From Chrysophaeum taylorii (Eukaryota; Sar; Pelagophyceae; Pelagomonadales; Pelagomonadaceae): a stretch of DNA of 64,000 nucleotides. The stretch spans positions 1-64,000 of the forward strand of contig JAQMWT010000408.1 of NCBI GenBank assembly GCA_029834535.1, given 5' to 3'. Position 1 is the stretch's first letter. The number at the start of each line of letters is the position of its first letter. The notes beneath the pieces are model-generated. The model had not been told where the DNA came from, made no database searches, and was given only the letters and a program-made list of their open reading frames with translations. Positions 55,810 through 64,000 of this stretch are shown here, one piece after another. The translations under genes and the position numbers were made by a program.

Positions 55810-56943
55810 ATGCGGTTGCTCGGCGTCGTGTGGTCTGTCGGCGTCGTTGGGGCCAAGAAACCTCCAAACAGCAGCAGCAGCAGGGTGGAGGTCGAAAAGA
55901 ATGCGTCGAATTTTGTTTTTTTTGAGTCGGCGGCGATATCGCAGTTGCAGCAGCAGAACGTGTCGTCGTCGCTGAGCCCGACGAGCATGTCCCCGAGTCC
56001 CGTCGTGGGCGCGACGTGCCCGCTCCCCTCGGTCCCCCGAAAGGCTTTGTCTGCGTGCGTGCTCGCCAACGGACGATGCGTCGCCTCGCGCGCCGAGTGC
56101 GAGTCGTCGGGCGGAACGTACGACGTCGACGGGTGCGGCGGCGGACGTCTGTACCTGACGCCCGCGCAGCGGGAGGAGGGTCCCGCGTCGTGCGCGTGCT
56201 GCACCGAGCTCCCGACGTTCGCGCCCACGATCGAGCCAACGGAGTCGCTGGCCCCGAGTTTTCCGTATCCGCGTGGTACGTGCGAAATCGAGAGCGTTCC
56301 GCGCGCGGCTCTGGTCGCGTGCGTAAAGACGAACGGGTACTGCATATCGAGTCGAGCCGAATGCGACGAAATTGGCGGCGATTTCGACGCGAGGGGCTGC
56401 GACGCGACCGCGAGGTGTGGGTGCTGCGCGCGCGTCCCTACCGACCCTCCGGAGCCGGAGCCGACGCGGTCGCCGATCGTCGAAACGACGACGCCGACGC
56501 CGACGCGGTCGCCGTTCGGCGGCGACGAATCTCCCGAGCCACGGCTCGAGCACGCCAGCCGGCCCACCGGTTACTTTGGACTGGCGAGTTTGGTCGTCGT
56601 CCTGGCGATCGCCGCGATTTTCTTCCCGGCGCCCTCGAACCCGATCGCGCGAGCCGTATTCTCGCCCTTTTCGCTCGCCTTGGCCCTCCTCAAGGCGGCC
56701 TTGGTCTTTGTGGCCTCCTTCTGCTTCACCTTTGGCGACGGCATTTCCGAGCCGCGCCCGCCCGCCCCCATCGGCATGAAGGCCATTCCCCTCCGCGAAA
56801 TCCCCAACGCCGACCAGCGCCGTCGCGCCGACTGCAACACGACCGAGGCCCTCCTCAACGACGCGGAGCTCGAGGACTACGAGTTCGAGACCGACGACGA
56901 CGACGAAGATTCCGGCGACAACCCCTTCAAGAAGCGGACCTAG
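55810..56943 (+). CDS. Membrane protein with two Cys-rich repeats
   Basis: 377 residues from ATG 55810. A short hydrophobic start (MRLLGVVWSVGVVGA) may be a signal peptide. Two tandem repeats share the pattern vPR.AL.ACV..NG.C..SRAEC...GG.(Y/F)D..GC...C.CC (about residues 68-135 and 150-205). Pro/Thr-rich linkers (PTFAPTIEPTES, TTTPTPTRSP) follow each. Two hydrophobic segments (GYFGLASLVVVLAIAAIFF and ALALLKAALVFVASFCF) precede an acidic cytosolic-type tail ending NPFKKRT. NPF is a known EH-domain-binding motif. No named family is recognised. Lectin-like or adhesion roles are possible but unproven. Confidence 0.6.
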   Translation: MRLLGVVWSVGVVGAKKPPNSSSSRVEVEKNASNFVFFESAAISQLQQQNVSSSLSPTSMSPSPVVGATCPLPSVPRKALSACVLANGRCVASRAECESSGGTYDVDGCGGGRLYLTPAQREEGPASCACCTELPTFAPTIEPTESLAPSFPYPRGTCEIESVPRAALVACVKTNGYCISSRAECDEIGGDFDARGCDATARCGCCARVPTDPPEPEPTRSPIVETTTPTPTRSPFGGDESPEPRLEHASRPTGYFGLASLVVVLAIAAIFFPAPSNPIARAVFSPFSLALALLKAALVFVASFCFTFGDGISEPRPPAPIGMKAIPLREIPNADQRRRADCNTTEALLNDAELEDYEFETDDDDEDSGDNPFKKRT

Positions 56944-57195
56944 GCTTATGATGATGATTTATTTATAATCCGGACGGGACGAGAAACGAGGACGGGAAAC
57001 GAGGACGGGACGAAACGAAGAGGGGGGCTTAGTAATAACTCAACAATCACACCACCTCGTGGTGGAGGGGACCAAGAAACACGTGACGAATAATGGAGGA
57101 GGAGGAGGAGGAGGAGGAACCAAAAAAAAATGTTGCTGTAAGAAAGAAAGAAAGAAAGAAAGGAAGGAAGGAAGGAAGGAGAGCGCGCGAAAGAG
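56944..57195. repeat. Microsatellite-rich convergent spacer
   Basis: (GGA)n at about 57093-57117 and an (AAAG)n/(AAGG)n run at about 57140-57180 lie between the stops of the Cys-rich membrane protein and the TPR gene. Confidence 0.8.
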
Positions 57196-58883
57196 TCAGT
57201 GGTCGGCGCGGGACCTCGCCGAGTGATTTGGGTTTGGGCCCGCGGAGAGGGCGGAGGTGAGGGCCTGGATGGCAGCGAAGGCGTCGTTGCGGCAGACGAG
57301 GTGCACGAGGTCGTCGAATCGGCGGGGATCGGCTCGCTTGAGCTTGGCGGCGCGGGGCGAGTCGAGGAGGGCGCCCGTCGCACCGAGGCCGTCGTCGGCC
57401 GCGGCAAAGTAGCAGGAAAAGGCGCCGTCGCAGTCGTCGCGGTCGACGAGGGCGTTGGCAAGCTCGGCGCGCGCGAGGGCCCGGAGGCTCGAGGCGGCGT
57501 CCCGCGGCTGGCCGAGGTGCAGGACCCTGTGGTCGTCTCGAGGGGGCCGCAACCCGCGAAGACGTCGTCTGCGGTGCCTCGAGGGATCCTCCTTCTTGAA
57601 GAAAAAGGATCGGTTCTTTCTGGTAGCGGCGGCGGCGGCGTCCAAGACGAGGCCAGCCGGGTTGGAATCGTCTTCGGCGGCGAGCGCGGCGACCGCGTCG
57701 CGGAGAATCGAGAGGCGCTCGTTCGGGTCGGAAACCAGCGCCGCGAGCTCGAGGAGGGCGTTGGCGCGTCGCTTCGGGTCGCGGGCGTGCTCGACGCCGT
57801 GGGCCAGCACGTCCTCGAGGTCGGAGATCGCGTCGGATTCGCGACCCGGAACGCGCGCGGCCGCGACGCCGCGGAGCGCGAGGACGCGTTCGCGCAAGGC
57901 CGAGCCCGGCGGGGCGTGCGGTTCGGCGCGATCGAGGAGAGCGATCACCCGACGCATGTCGCGGCCCGCGAGCGCGCGCATCGAGGCGCGGGAGCTCGAT
58001 ATCGCGCGCGTCTCGAGCCAGACGTCGGCGCGCGCGAGGCGGACCGGAACGCGGGTCGACGCGACGAACCGGCGCTTCTTTCGCTTCGAGGCCCCGCCGC
58101 AGGCCTCGACGGCCTCGGAGTAGTAGGCCATCGCGAGATTAAAGAGCGTCCCAGGGGCGCTCGGTTCGATGTCGAGGCTCCTTTCCAAAACTCTCGTCGC
58201 GAGCTCGCGATCGCCGTTCCCCAGCAAGATCGTCGCCACGTTGTTCAGCAGCGGGGCATTCGGCGGAAAGTCGACGGTCGGCGACGCGTCGAGCGCCCGC
58301 GCGTACACCTCGAGGGCGTCCCCGGGGGCGTCGCACTGGTGGAGCGCGTTTCCGAGCGCGTGGAGCGCGCGCGCGTCGTCGGGCGACAGACTCAGCGCCT
58401 CGCGGAGCGGGCCGAGAGCGTCGCGCGCGCGTCCGCTAAAGGCCAAGAACGACCCAGCGTTTATCAGCAAGGACGCCCGGTACGGCGCGTCCTCGGGCGT
58501 CGCCTGCACGGCCTTCTCGAACGCGACCGCCGCCTGTTCCATCCGACCGCGTTGAGCCGCGTCGAACGCCCTCCGCGTCCACCGCTGCGCGCGCCGCGCC
58601 GCGCGCGCGTCGGCGTCGTCCTCGTCGTCCTCCTCGTCGTCGTGCGGCGACCCGTCCCACTCGTCCTCCTCCACCTCCTCATCCTCCTCCTCGTCCTCGC
58701 TGCTTCCGCCGCGCAACAACAACCTCACCTCCCACCGCGTCGTTAACTGCTGCTGCTGGTGCTGCTCTAGTATCAGAGGTCGCACCACCGCCGCGCTCTC
58801 GGCCCACTGCAGCGACCGCGTCGCGCACAACGCGACCACCACGCCGCACAGCGACGACGACGACGACGAAAACGAACAAAAGC

Positions 58884-58917
<34 letters not shown>
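57196..58917 (-). CDS. TPR-repeat protein with signal peptide and poly-Met start
   Basis: 573 residues. The first 11 codons are ATG, produced by a (CAT)n microsatellite at about 58884-58917. A Ser-rich hydrophobic stretch (LCGVVVALCATRS) follows and resembles a signal peptide. Then come an acidic region (EDEEEDEEVEEDEWDG) and tetratricopeptide repeats from about residue 115 to 290 (RASLLINAGSFLAFSGRARD, ARALHALGNALHQCDAPGDA, LLNNVATILLGNGDREL, TLFNLAMAYYSEAV). Further helical repeats are weaker. TPR arrays bind protein partners. The partner is unknown, and an endomembrane or plastid location is suggested only by the signal-like start. Confidence 0.75.
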
Positions 58918-58920
<3 letters not shown>

Positions 58921-59093
58921 CCTCGAGTTGTTGTTGTTGTTGTTCTTCTTCTTCTTCTTTCGACCGACGGTGCTGTTGTTGACATCACCGGGGGCCTGGA
59001 CTGACGCACGACAGGGCTAGCTACAGTAGAGTAGTCTTCGAGGGGGGCTAGTTTTTTGTAATAAATAATAACAACAAAGATGCGCTGACGACG
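58918..59093. promoter_or_regulatory. Divergent spacer of TPR and carrier genes
   Basis: 176 bp between two divergent starts, with GTT and CTT trinucleotide runs (58926-58960) and an AT-rich patch (59050-59085). A shared promoter is inferred from layout. Confidence 0.35.
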
Positions 59094-60137
59094 ATGTTTG
59101 TGGTCGTCCCGCCGCCGCTGCTGCTGCTGCTGCTGCTCCTGACGACAGTGCGGCCCGCGGGGAGCTCGGCCTTCGGATACACCTTTGGCGGCGGCGGCGG
59201 CGGCCACGTGCGCACCGACCAGCAGGAGGCGCTTCTCCCCTGGTACCACCACCCATCCATGGAGATACCGTACTTCTGGGGCTGCGCGGCCGCCGGCGCC
59301 GTGTCGACGGCCGTTTCGCACAGCGCCGTGCTGCCGCTCGACGTGCTGAAAACGAAAATGCAGTCCGACGTCGCGCTCAAGGGTCTCTCGACGCCGCGCG
59401 CGCTCCGGCGCATAATCCGTCGCGACGGACCCTCTCAGCTCCTCGCTGGCTTTTCGGCCAACGCCATCGGGTACTTCTCGCAGGGCGCGCTCAAGTTCGG
59501 CCTCTACGAGCGCGGCAAGGTCTACTTTTCCGAACTTCTCGAGAGACGATATCCGGGTATCGACGCGTCAGAAAATCGATGGAGGGTTCCAATCTGGATC
59601 GCGAGCTCGGCCTGTGCGGAGGTGGTCGCCTCCCTCGCCCTCTGCCCGATGGAAGCGACCAAGATCCGCATGGTCACCGATTCCGCCTACGCCAGAAACG
59701 CCTTGGGCGCCTTCCGACGTATCCTCGGAGAGGAAGGCCTCCCCGCCCTCTACCGCGGGGTTACGCCGATCATGATCCGCCAGGTCCCCTACACCGTCGC
59801 CAAATTGGCGGGCTACGAGGCCCTTTCCTTGTGTTTCGGCGGCGGCCTCGCCGCGGGGGTCGTTGCTGGCGCCCTCGCCGCCGCCGTCTCCCAACCCGGC
59901 GACGTCATCCTCTCAAAACTCTGCGGCGGATCCAAGGTCGCGCGCCTCGAGACCTGCTACCTCTCCGCCGGCGCCGTTGTCCAGTCGGTCTCCCTCCGCG
60001 AACTCTTCGTCGGCCTCACCCCGAGGGCCACCATGTGTGCTGCCATCTGCGCCGGCCAGTTCTTCCTCTACGAGGCCCTCCGACCACCAAAGCCCCTCCT
60101 TTCGACCGACGACCAAATGAGCGTCCTCGCTCGGTAG
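59094..60137 (+). CDS. Mitochondrial-carrier-family phosphate transporter, possibly plastid-targeted
   Basis: 347 residues. Three carrier repeats carry PLDVLKTKMQ, PMEATKIRMVTD and PGDVILSKL. The last is close to the PADSVVSVL of SLC25A3-type phosphate carriers, which move phosphate with protons across the inner mitochondrial membrane. Other matches are LLAGFSANAIGYFSQGALKF, YERGK and LYRGVTPIMIRQVPYT. Unlike mitochondrial forms it begins with a clear signal peptide (MFVVVPPPLLLLLLLLTTV) followed by GSSAFGYTF, whose SA/F step looks like the cleavage motif of proteins sent to secondary plastids. Plastid or endomembrane location is therefore inferred, mitochondrial location is not excluded. Confidence 0.85.
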   Translation: MFVVVPPPLLLLLLLLTTVRPAGSSAFGYTFGGGGGGHVRTDQQEALLPWYHHPSMEIPYFWGCAAAGAVSTAVSHSAVLPLDVLKTKMQSDVALKGLSTPRALRRIIRRDGPSQLLAGFSANAIGYFSQGALKFGLYERGKVYFSELLERRYPGIDASENRWRVPIWIASSACAEVVASLALCPMEATKIRMVTDSAYARNALGAFRRILGEEGLPALYRGVTPIMIRQVPYTVAKLAGYEALSLCFGGGLAAGVVAGALAAAVSQPGDVILSKLCGGSKVARLETCYLSAGAVVQSVSLRELFVGLTPRATMCAAICAGQFFLYEALRPPKPLLSTDDQMSVLAR

Positions 60138-60171
60138 GACCCAATCTTCGACGACCAATCAACAAGCCGCT

Positions 60172-60489
60172 CTAATTTCCTCCTCGGACCTTCTTCTTCT
60201 TCTTCTTCTTCTTCTTCTTCGTGATCCACCCTGCTTCTCTCTTTCGCACGCAACTGGGGGACCTTCCCGCCAGCCGCGCCACTCTCGATACCACCACACT
60301 CTTCGTGTGATGTTGATGTTGCGCCTTCCGCCACTTGTGCCTCTCCTCGCTCGTCGTTCGACGCGTAGTACCCGCCTCGCACAGAAAGACCGCGACGCAT
60401 AGAGTCTCGCTTCGCTTGCGCTTGCGGTCGCTCCCCTCGTCCTCGTCGTCCTCGTCGTCCTCGTCGTCGTCGTCGTCGCTAGAGGACAC
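60172..60489 (-). CDS. Low-complexity charged ORF
   Basis: 105 residues, starting with an Asp/Glu-rich segment (from a gac/gtc repeat) followed by DRKRKRSE. A middle part reads TTSEERHKWRKAQHQHH, and a ten-Lys run comes from a (CTT)n microsatellite at about 60192-60220. Both ends derive from simple repeats, so the frame may be open by chance. It ends 35 bp from the stop of the carrier gene. Confidence 0.3.
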   Translation of the reverse strand: MSSSDDDDDEDDEDDEDEGSDRKRKRSETLCVAVFLCEAGTTRRTTSEERHKWRKAQHQHHTKSVVVSRVARLAGRSPSCVRKREAGWITKKKKKKKKKKVRGGN

Positions 60490-60572
60490 TGCCTGCTCTC
60501 GGTGCTTGTACCTAGAATAATAATTAATTATGTCCGTGTCTCTTTCTCTGAAAGCAAGAAATCCCCCAACTC

Positions 60573-60583
60573 TATTTATTTGT

Positions 60584-60654
<71 letters not shown>
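60573..60654. repeat. (TTTA)n microsatellite
   Basis: About 20 tetranucleotide units over 82 bp with one interruption (tttg). It is the longest pure microsatellite in the window. Confidence 0.98.
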
Positions 60655-60757
60655 CGAAAGCGACCTTCGTCTCTGCTCTTCCCGCTGCATCTATTCATGG
60701 CAACGACGCTGCTCATAACATAGTTTCGTGCGCGGGCGGCTGCTGGTGGAGCACTAC

Positions 60758-61069
60758 ATGACATCCAGCCTTCTTGCTGCTTGTGCCGTCGTTGGTGCTC
60801 TGATGACGCGAGGTTGTTGTAGCCTTGTGTTCTCGCGACGAATGAATGATTTGCCCCCGGACCAAATCATAGCGGTCTGTTTGGGAGGTGTGGCATCATC
60901 ATGCTGCGACCGTCCCTTAGCGTACTGCGCGTCTTTCTCCACAACCACGCCTGCCGCTCCTCTCCCTGTTGCTCTTCCGAGCTATTCTTACGCCTTCCCT
61001 TCTTGTGCCCCGCTCCCACTTTCTAATTTTGCCGCCGCCCTATGCTGCTGCGTTCTTGCGTCTTCCTAG
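60758..61069 (+). CDS. Possible small secreted Cys/Pro/Ala-rich protein
   Basis: 103 residues from ATG 60758. MTSSLLAACAVVGALMTRG could serve as a signal peptide. The rest contains ALCCCVLASS at the end and no known domain. The evidence is weak, and the region 60490-61291 is otherwise without a gene. Confidence 0.2.
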   Translation: MTSSLLAACAVVGALMTRGCCSLVFSRRMNDLPPDQIIAVCLGGVASSCCDRPLAYCASFSTTTPAAPLPVALPSYSYAFPSCAPLPLSNFAAALCCCVLASS

Positions 61070-61291
61070 TTTCTTCGGCGCTCAGATGACCCGTCTGGCT
61101 TTTTGTGCCAGCCAACCAGCCAGCCAGCCTGCCTTGGAATAAATAAATAACATTTTGTTTTGCCCGCGTTTTTTTTTTTTTTTGCACCACTCCAAAAAAG
61201 ACGATGACGTCAGAAGTGGTATCTGGTGATGATGATGCTAGCTAGCTACAATCTCATAAACGGACGGACGGACTGACTGACTCGCAGCAAG

Positions 61292-62959
61292 ATGTTAGAG
61301 AAGACGTCGCGGCGTGAGCAATCGTCGCAAGGTGGGGTCTGCTGCGACAAGGAGGAGTACCGGACGATGAGCCGGCCTCGCATGCCGTTGCAGCTGGGCG
61401 CAAACACGGTCCCGTGGGCAATGAACGTCGAGGACGAATCGTGGCCCGCGCAGTTCGCACGAAAATCAACCAGGGCGTTGCCAAAAAAAAAAGAGTCGTC
61501 CAAGTACGTCCCCGAGAACTCGTCGACAGCGCCAAGCAGCAGCAGCAGCAGCAACAGTAAGGGAAAGATTGAAGAGCCCATCCCACCGGATCCGGTTGCT
61601 GTCCCGGAGGCGTCCGCGGAGGTCGAGGCGAAAATGGAAAGCGGCTCGGACCCTTCTCCTCGGTCGCGGCGGGCGTCGTGTGTCGCGATGGAAGGGGCAT
61701 TTGCGGCGAGAAGAGCAGCCGAATCGAAGACCCAGCAACTGCTTCACAATTGGATCGACGCGCACCTTCGATTGACGGTGAAGCTCGAGCGGCTCAACGG
61801 GAACTCGAGTACCACCGACACGGTCCACTTGGTCAAGGCGTTTGCTGGGCTGCTCGAGACATGCGTCGAGAACGTGATGTTGAATCGCTCGGCGAAATCA
61901 TGGAGGCAAACGCGCGCGGGATTGGATCCGTGTTTAGAGCTGCGCGTGGTGTCCAAGACGCATCGAACGTCCTCGGATCCTAAGCTCATGCCGCTCCGCA
62001 TTCTGTTCAACGCGTGGGCCGCGGCAGCGAGGCACGCGTCCCTCGATCGCGAAGGCAGGGGACAATGCACGTTGGAGTCTTATCTCGACCTCGACAATAG
62101 TCCGAGATCGGGGGGGGGGAAGAACGCTCCTCGTTTGGACGAGCGGCGAACGCAGCCTAAGCGACCGTACTCGACCGGCACGACGCTTGGCGTTCGGAGA
62201 GCGACCCGGCGTTGTAATCTGTCGGCCCCGCAGACGTTTCGTCGTAGAAGGAGGTCGGATGATCGCGCGGTGCTGCTTAAGGACCCGGGCCCAGACGTCG
62301 ACGAATTCTCGCCGCGACGGATCCACCACTCTCGAGACGACACCCTGTCGTCGTCGTGCTACACGTTATCGCATCAGGGGTCAGCAGCAGCGTGTCGCTC
62401 GGTGACGCCCGAAGCGGTGACGCTCCCGCAGTTGGGCGCCTTGTTCGACTCGCGGGTCCGAGCGACGCGGACGGAGGTCGCCGAGAGCTCCGAGGCTGCT
62501 GCTGCTGCTGCCACCCAAAAATTCCCGCTCAACTTTGGGACAGACGCGGGCAATCAAGAGCGCGGCTACGCGATTGGAGACTATCTCGCGGCGGCCTTCG
62601 ACAAGGCAACGAAAACACCGTCGAAGCCGCTCGGGACGCTCTTCTCGAATAAAAATAATACTATTCCTTCTTCGAGGTGTTCCCCCTATCATTCGAAGGT
62701 CGTGACGTACACTCACATTCCGCCTAGCCGAAGACAAAAAAAGAGCGGTCGACCCCTCTCGAGGCCGGCCCTCTCGCCTCTGAAACCCAACGTACATCAA
62801 AGCGACGCGGCTTTGACGAGGAGCCTCTTTTGGTTCTGCCCGCCAGCGGCGATCCAGCAGCAGCAGCAGGAAGCCGAGGGCAGCAGTGTCGTCGCTCTGC
62901 AGACGACGGCCACTTCTTGCGCACCTGCTGCTTTTGGTCGGAGAATGGAATGTAAGTAA
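61292..62959 (+). CDS. Unrecognised 555-residue Ser/Arg-rich protein
   Basis: A single uninterrupted frame from ATG 61292. Low-complexity N-terminal part with a Ser run (agc repeat at 61538-61555). A more ordered helical segment lies at residues about 130-260 (AMEGAFAARRAAESKTQQLL, WIDAHLRLTVKLERL, LVKAFAGLLETCVENVML, LMPLRILFNAWAAAARHA). Long disordered basic regions, an Ala run and a Gln run follow. No family is recognised. It may be a cytoskeletal or ciliary component, but that is only a guess from composition. The antisense frame is also long but lacks such an ordered block. Confidence 0.55.
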   Translation: MLEKTSRREQSSQGGVCCDKEEYRTMSRPRMPLQLGANTVPWAMNVEDESWPAQFARKSTRALPKKKESSKYVPENSSTAPSSSSSSNSKGKIEEPIPPDPVAVPEASAEVEAKMESGSDPSPRSRRASCVAMEGAFAARRAAESKTQQLLHNWIDAHLRLTVKLERLNGNSSTTDTVHLVKAFAGLLETCVENVMLNRSAKSWRQTRAGLDPCLELRVVSKTHRTSSDPKLMPLRILFNAWAAAARHASLDREGRGQCTLESYLDLDNSPRSGGGKNAPRLDERRTQPKRPYSTGTTLGVRRATRRCNLSAPQTFRRRRRSDDRAVLLKDPGPDVDEFSPRRIHHSRDDTLSSSCYTLSHQGSAAACRSVTPEAVTLPQLGALFDSRVRATRTEVAESSEAAAAAATQKFPLNFGTDAGNQERGYAIGDYLAAAFDKATKTPSKPLGTLFSNKNNTIPSSRCSPYHSKVVTYTHIPPSRRQKKSGRPLSRPALSPLKPNVHQSDAALTRSLFWFCPPAAIQQQQQEAEGSSVVALQTTATSCAPAAFGRRMECK

Positions 62960-63444
62960 GCACCTTGGAGGAGGAGGAGGAGGAGGAGGTGCGACAACCA
63001 CCCGCAAGCACCTTCCTTCCTTTCTTTCGATATAGGAGGAGGAGTTATGAAGAATCCGACGACGAGAGGGGGGGCCGGATTTTATATTTGGTGGTAAAAC
63101 CACCGCAGCTAGCTAGCAAAGGGCCGTACATTGGAATAATGCGAGAGGATGCGGTGGAGGATGGCGTGTGGACTTGGAGGCAGTGCACAAGAGGAGAACC
63201 GTAGAATAAATAAATAAATAAATAAATAAAGAGAGAGAGAGAGCGCGCGCAAGTGTGTCTCGGCGCATCTCGCGCCAGGATAAAAAGCGCGGTGCATTTC
63301 CGCTTTTTTTGCGCGAGAAGGCCCGTGAAGAAGGACGACGACTGAGTGAATGAATGATAGGTGGGTTGGTTGGTTGAATAGCGTCGTCGTCGTGGTGGTG
63401 AATCGAGGGGATGGAGATTGGCACGGTTGGAGCCGGCACGAACA
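62960..63444. other. Convergent spacer with microsatellites
   Basis: (GGA)n at about 62971-62989, (AATA)n at about 63206-63230 and (GA)n at 63231-63242. No gene is supported between the 555-residue gene and the HECT gene. Confidence 0.5.
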
Positions 63445-64000
63445 TCACGGGACGGCGTCTTCGCGGGTCGCGTGTTCGTCGAAGCGCTTGGTGCCGGCTT
63501 GGACCTGTGGCGAGATTGTTCGACATATCATTATGAAGACGTACGGCCGCGAGGAGCTTCGACTCTGCTGCCTCGAAGGAATCGAAGCGCGGGAGGTCGA
63601 TCGTGCAGATGCAGGCGTGGGCCGTCGGGAGCGATCCTTTGGCGAGGTGCGATCCCGAGGAAAGCGTGAAGGGGTGTTTGCCTGCACCAAAGGATCGGTC
63701 AGCAAAATAAATAAAGGACGTGCTCACCTCCGTTGAGGCCGACGAGGTGGGCGAAGCCGCCGATGGGGACGCGGCGCGAGCCGGTGGCGAACTGGAGGCA
63801 CTGGTGGAGCCTGTCCTTGACGTGCTTGGGGCCGGCGGCCCACTTCTCGACGACGTTCCAGAACCATACGACCTCGGTCGCGTCGGGACGGAGGCCTCCG
63901 GCGAATCTCGTATTTCGCCTCCAGTCGTGGACGTCGATGTCGCGGAGGCCCGAGAGGAGGCGCACGAAGTCGCCTGCCGAGAGCATTTTCCTCGCGTCGG
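63445..64000 (-). CDS. HECT E3 ubiquitin ligase, C-terminal part (runs off window)
   Basis: HECT ligases take ubiquitin on a catalytic Cys before passing it to substrates. Exons on the minus strand are >63728-64000, 63545-63681 and 63445-63504, with introns of 46 bp (63682-63727) and 40 bp (63505-63544), both GT-AG. The C-lobe reads LLSGLRDIDVHDWRRNT, VVWFWNVVEKW, LQFATGSRRVPIGGFAHL and, after the first intron, LPTAHACICTIDLPRF. The catalytic Cys is the one in the THxC position (AHAC). The end is VQAGTKRFDEHATREDAVP, longer than the usual short tail after the C-lobe. The N-terminal part is outside the window. Confidence 0.88.

Noticed and set aside
57199-58746. 515-codon open frame on the plus strand opposite the TPR gene
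   Set aside because: Its sequence is the antisense of clear TPR repeats and has only Arg/Gly/Val-rich low-information content; GC-rich codon bias opens the opposite frame.
1-64000. CRISPR array, bacterial operon or ribosomal RNA
   Set aside because: No regularly spaced direct repeats with unique spacers, no bacterial gene clusters and no rRNA-like segments; introns and domain content are eukaryotic.

Overview
The window is nuclear DNA of a GC-rich, gene-dense unicellular eukaryote. Genes lie on both strands. Coding blocks are joined by short GT-AG introns of 37 to 92 bp, and neighbouring genes often sit within 50 to 250 bp of each other. The gene content (U2SURP/SR140, CDK11-like kinase, NFU1, MoaC, HECT ligase, AGFG-type ArfGAP) is ordinary eukaryotic. 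A phosphate-carrier gene starts with a signal peptide ending in an SA/F motif like those that target secondary plastids. I infer a secondary-plastid alga, most likely a stramenopile (pelagophyte-like). The exact lineage cannot be fixed from sequence alone.

Left part (1-11.3 kb) is repeat-rich. It holds the 3' part of a decayed Ty1/copia retrotransposon (1-3481, with a candidate 157-bp 3' LTR), a TGA-interrupted ORF, one copy of a Helitron/Pif1-type helicase tail (6627-7664), a membrane-anchored tyrosinase gene (7807-9855) with a 48-bp in-frame intron inside the copper site, and a foldback element with roughly 300-bp inverted arms (10202-11268) plus a third solo arm at 5395.

Centre (11.4-36.3 kb) is one gene. 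What look like seven or eight separate ORFs join through nine short introns, always in frame, into a single 8,103-residue protein. It has IQ motifs and zinc-knuckle pairs at the N-terminus, about 30 C2 domains, a coiled coil, four PDZ-like modules, an armadillo block and a second IQ block. This is the most striking object in the window: a calcium/calmodulin-linked membrane scaffold of unusual size.

Right part (36.5-64 kb) is a compact series of housekeeping-type genes: CDK11-like kinase, BAR-like protein with a decaying repeat tail, MoaC, a DUF6940-like gene overlapping moaC tail to tail, an inverted second copy of the Helitron-type tail (42710-43759), a basic helical protein, a UBL-UIM protein, a broken SGNH hydrolase, NFU1, a Cys-rich protein, a DUF1810-like protein, SR140, an AGFG-like ArfGAP, a Cys-rich membrane protein, a TPR protein starting with 11 Met codons, the phosphate carrier, an unknown 555-residue protein, and the C-terminus of a HECT ligase running off the window edge. 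Common themes are membrane/vesicle traffic (C2, BAR, ArfGAP) and ubiquitin (UBL-UIM, HECT), but co-function is not shown by position alone.
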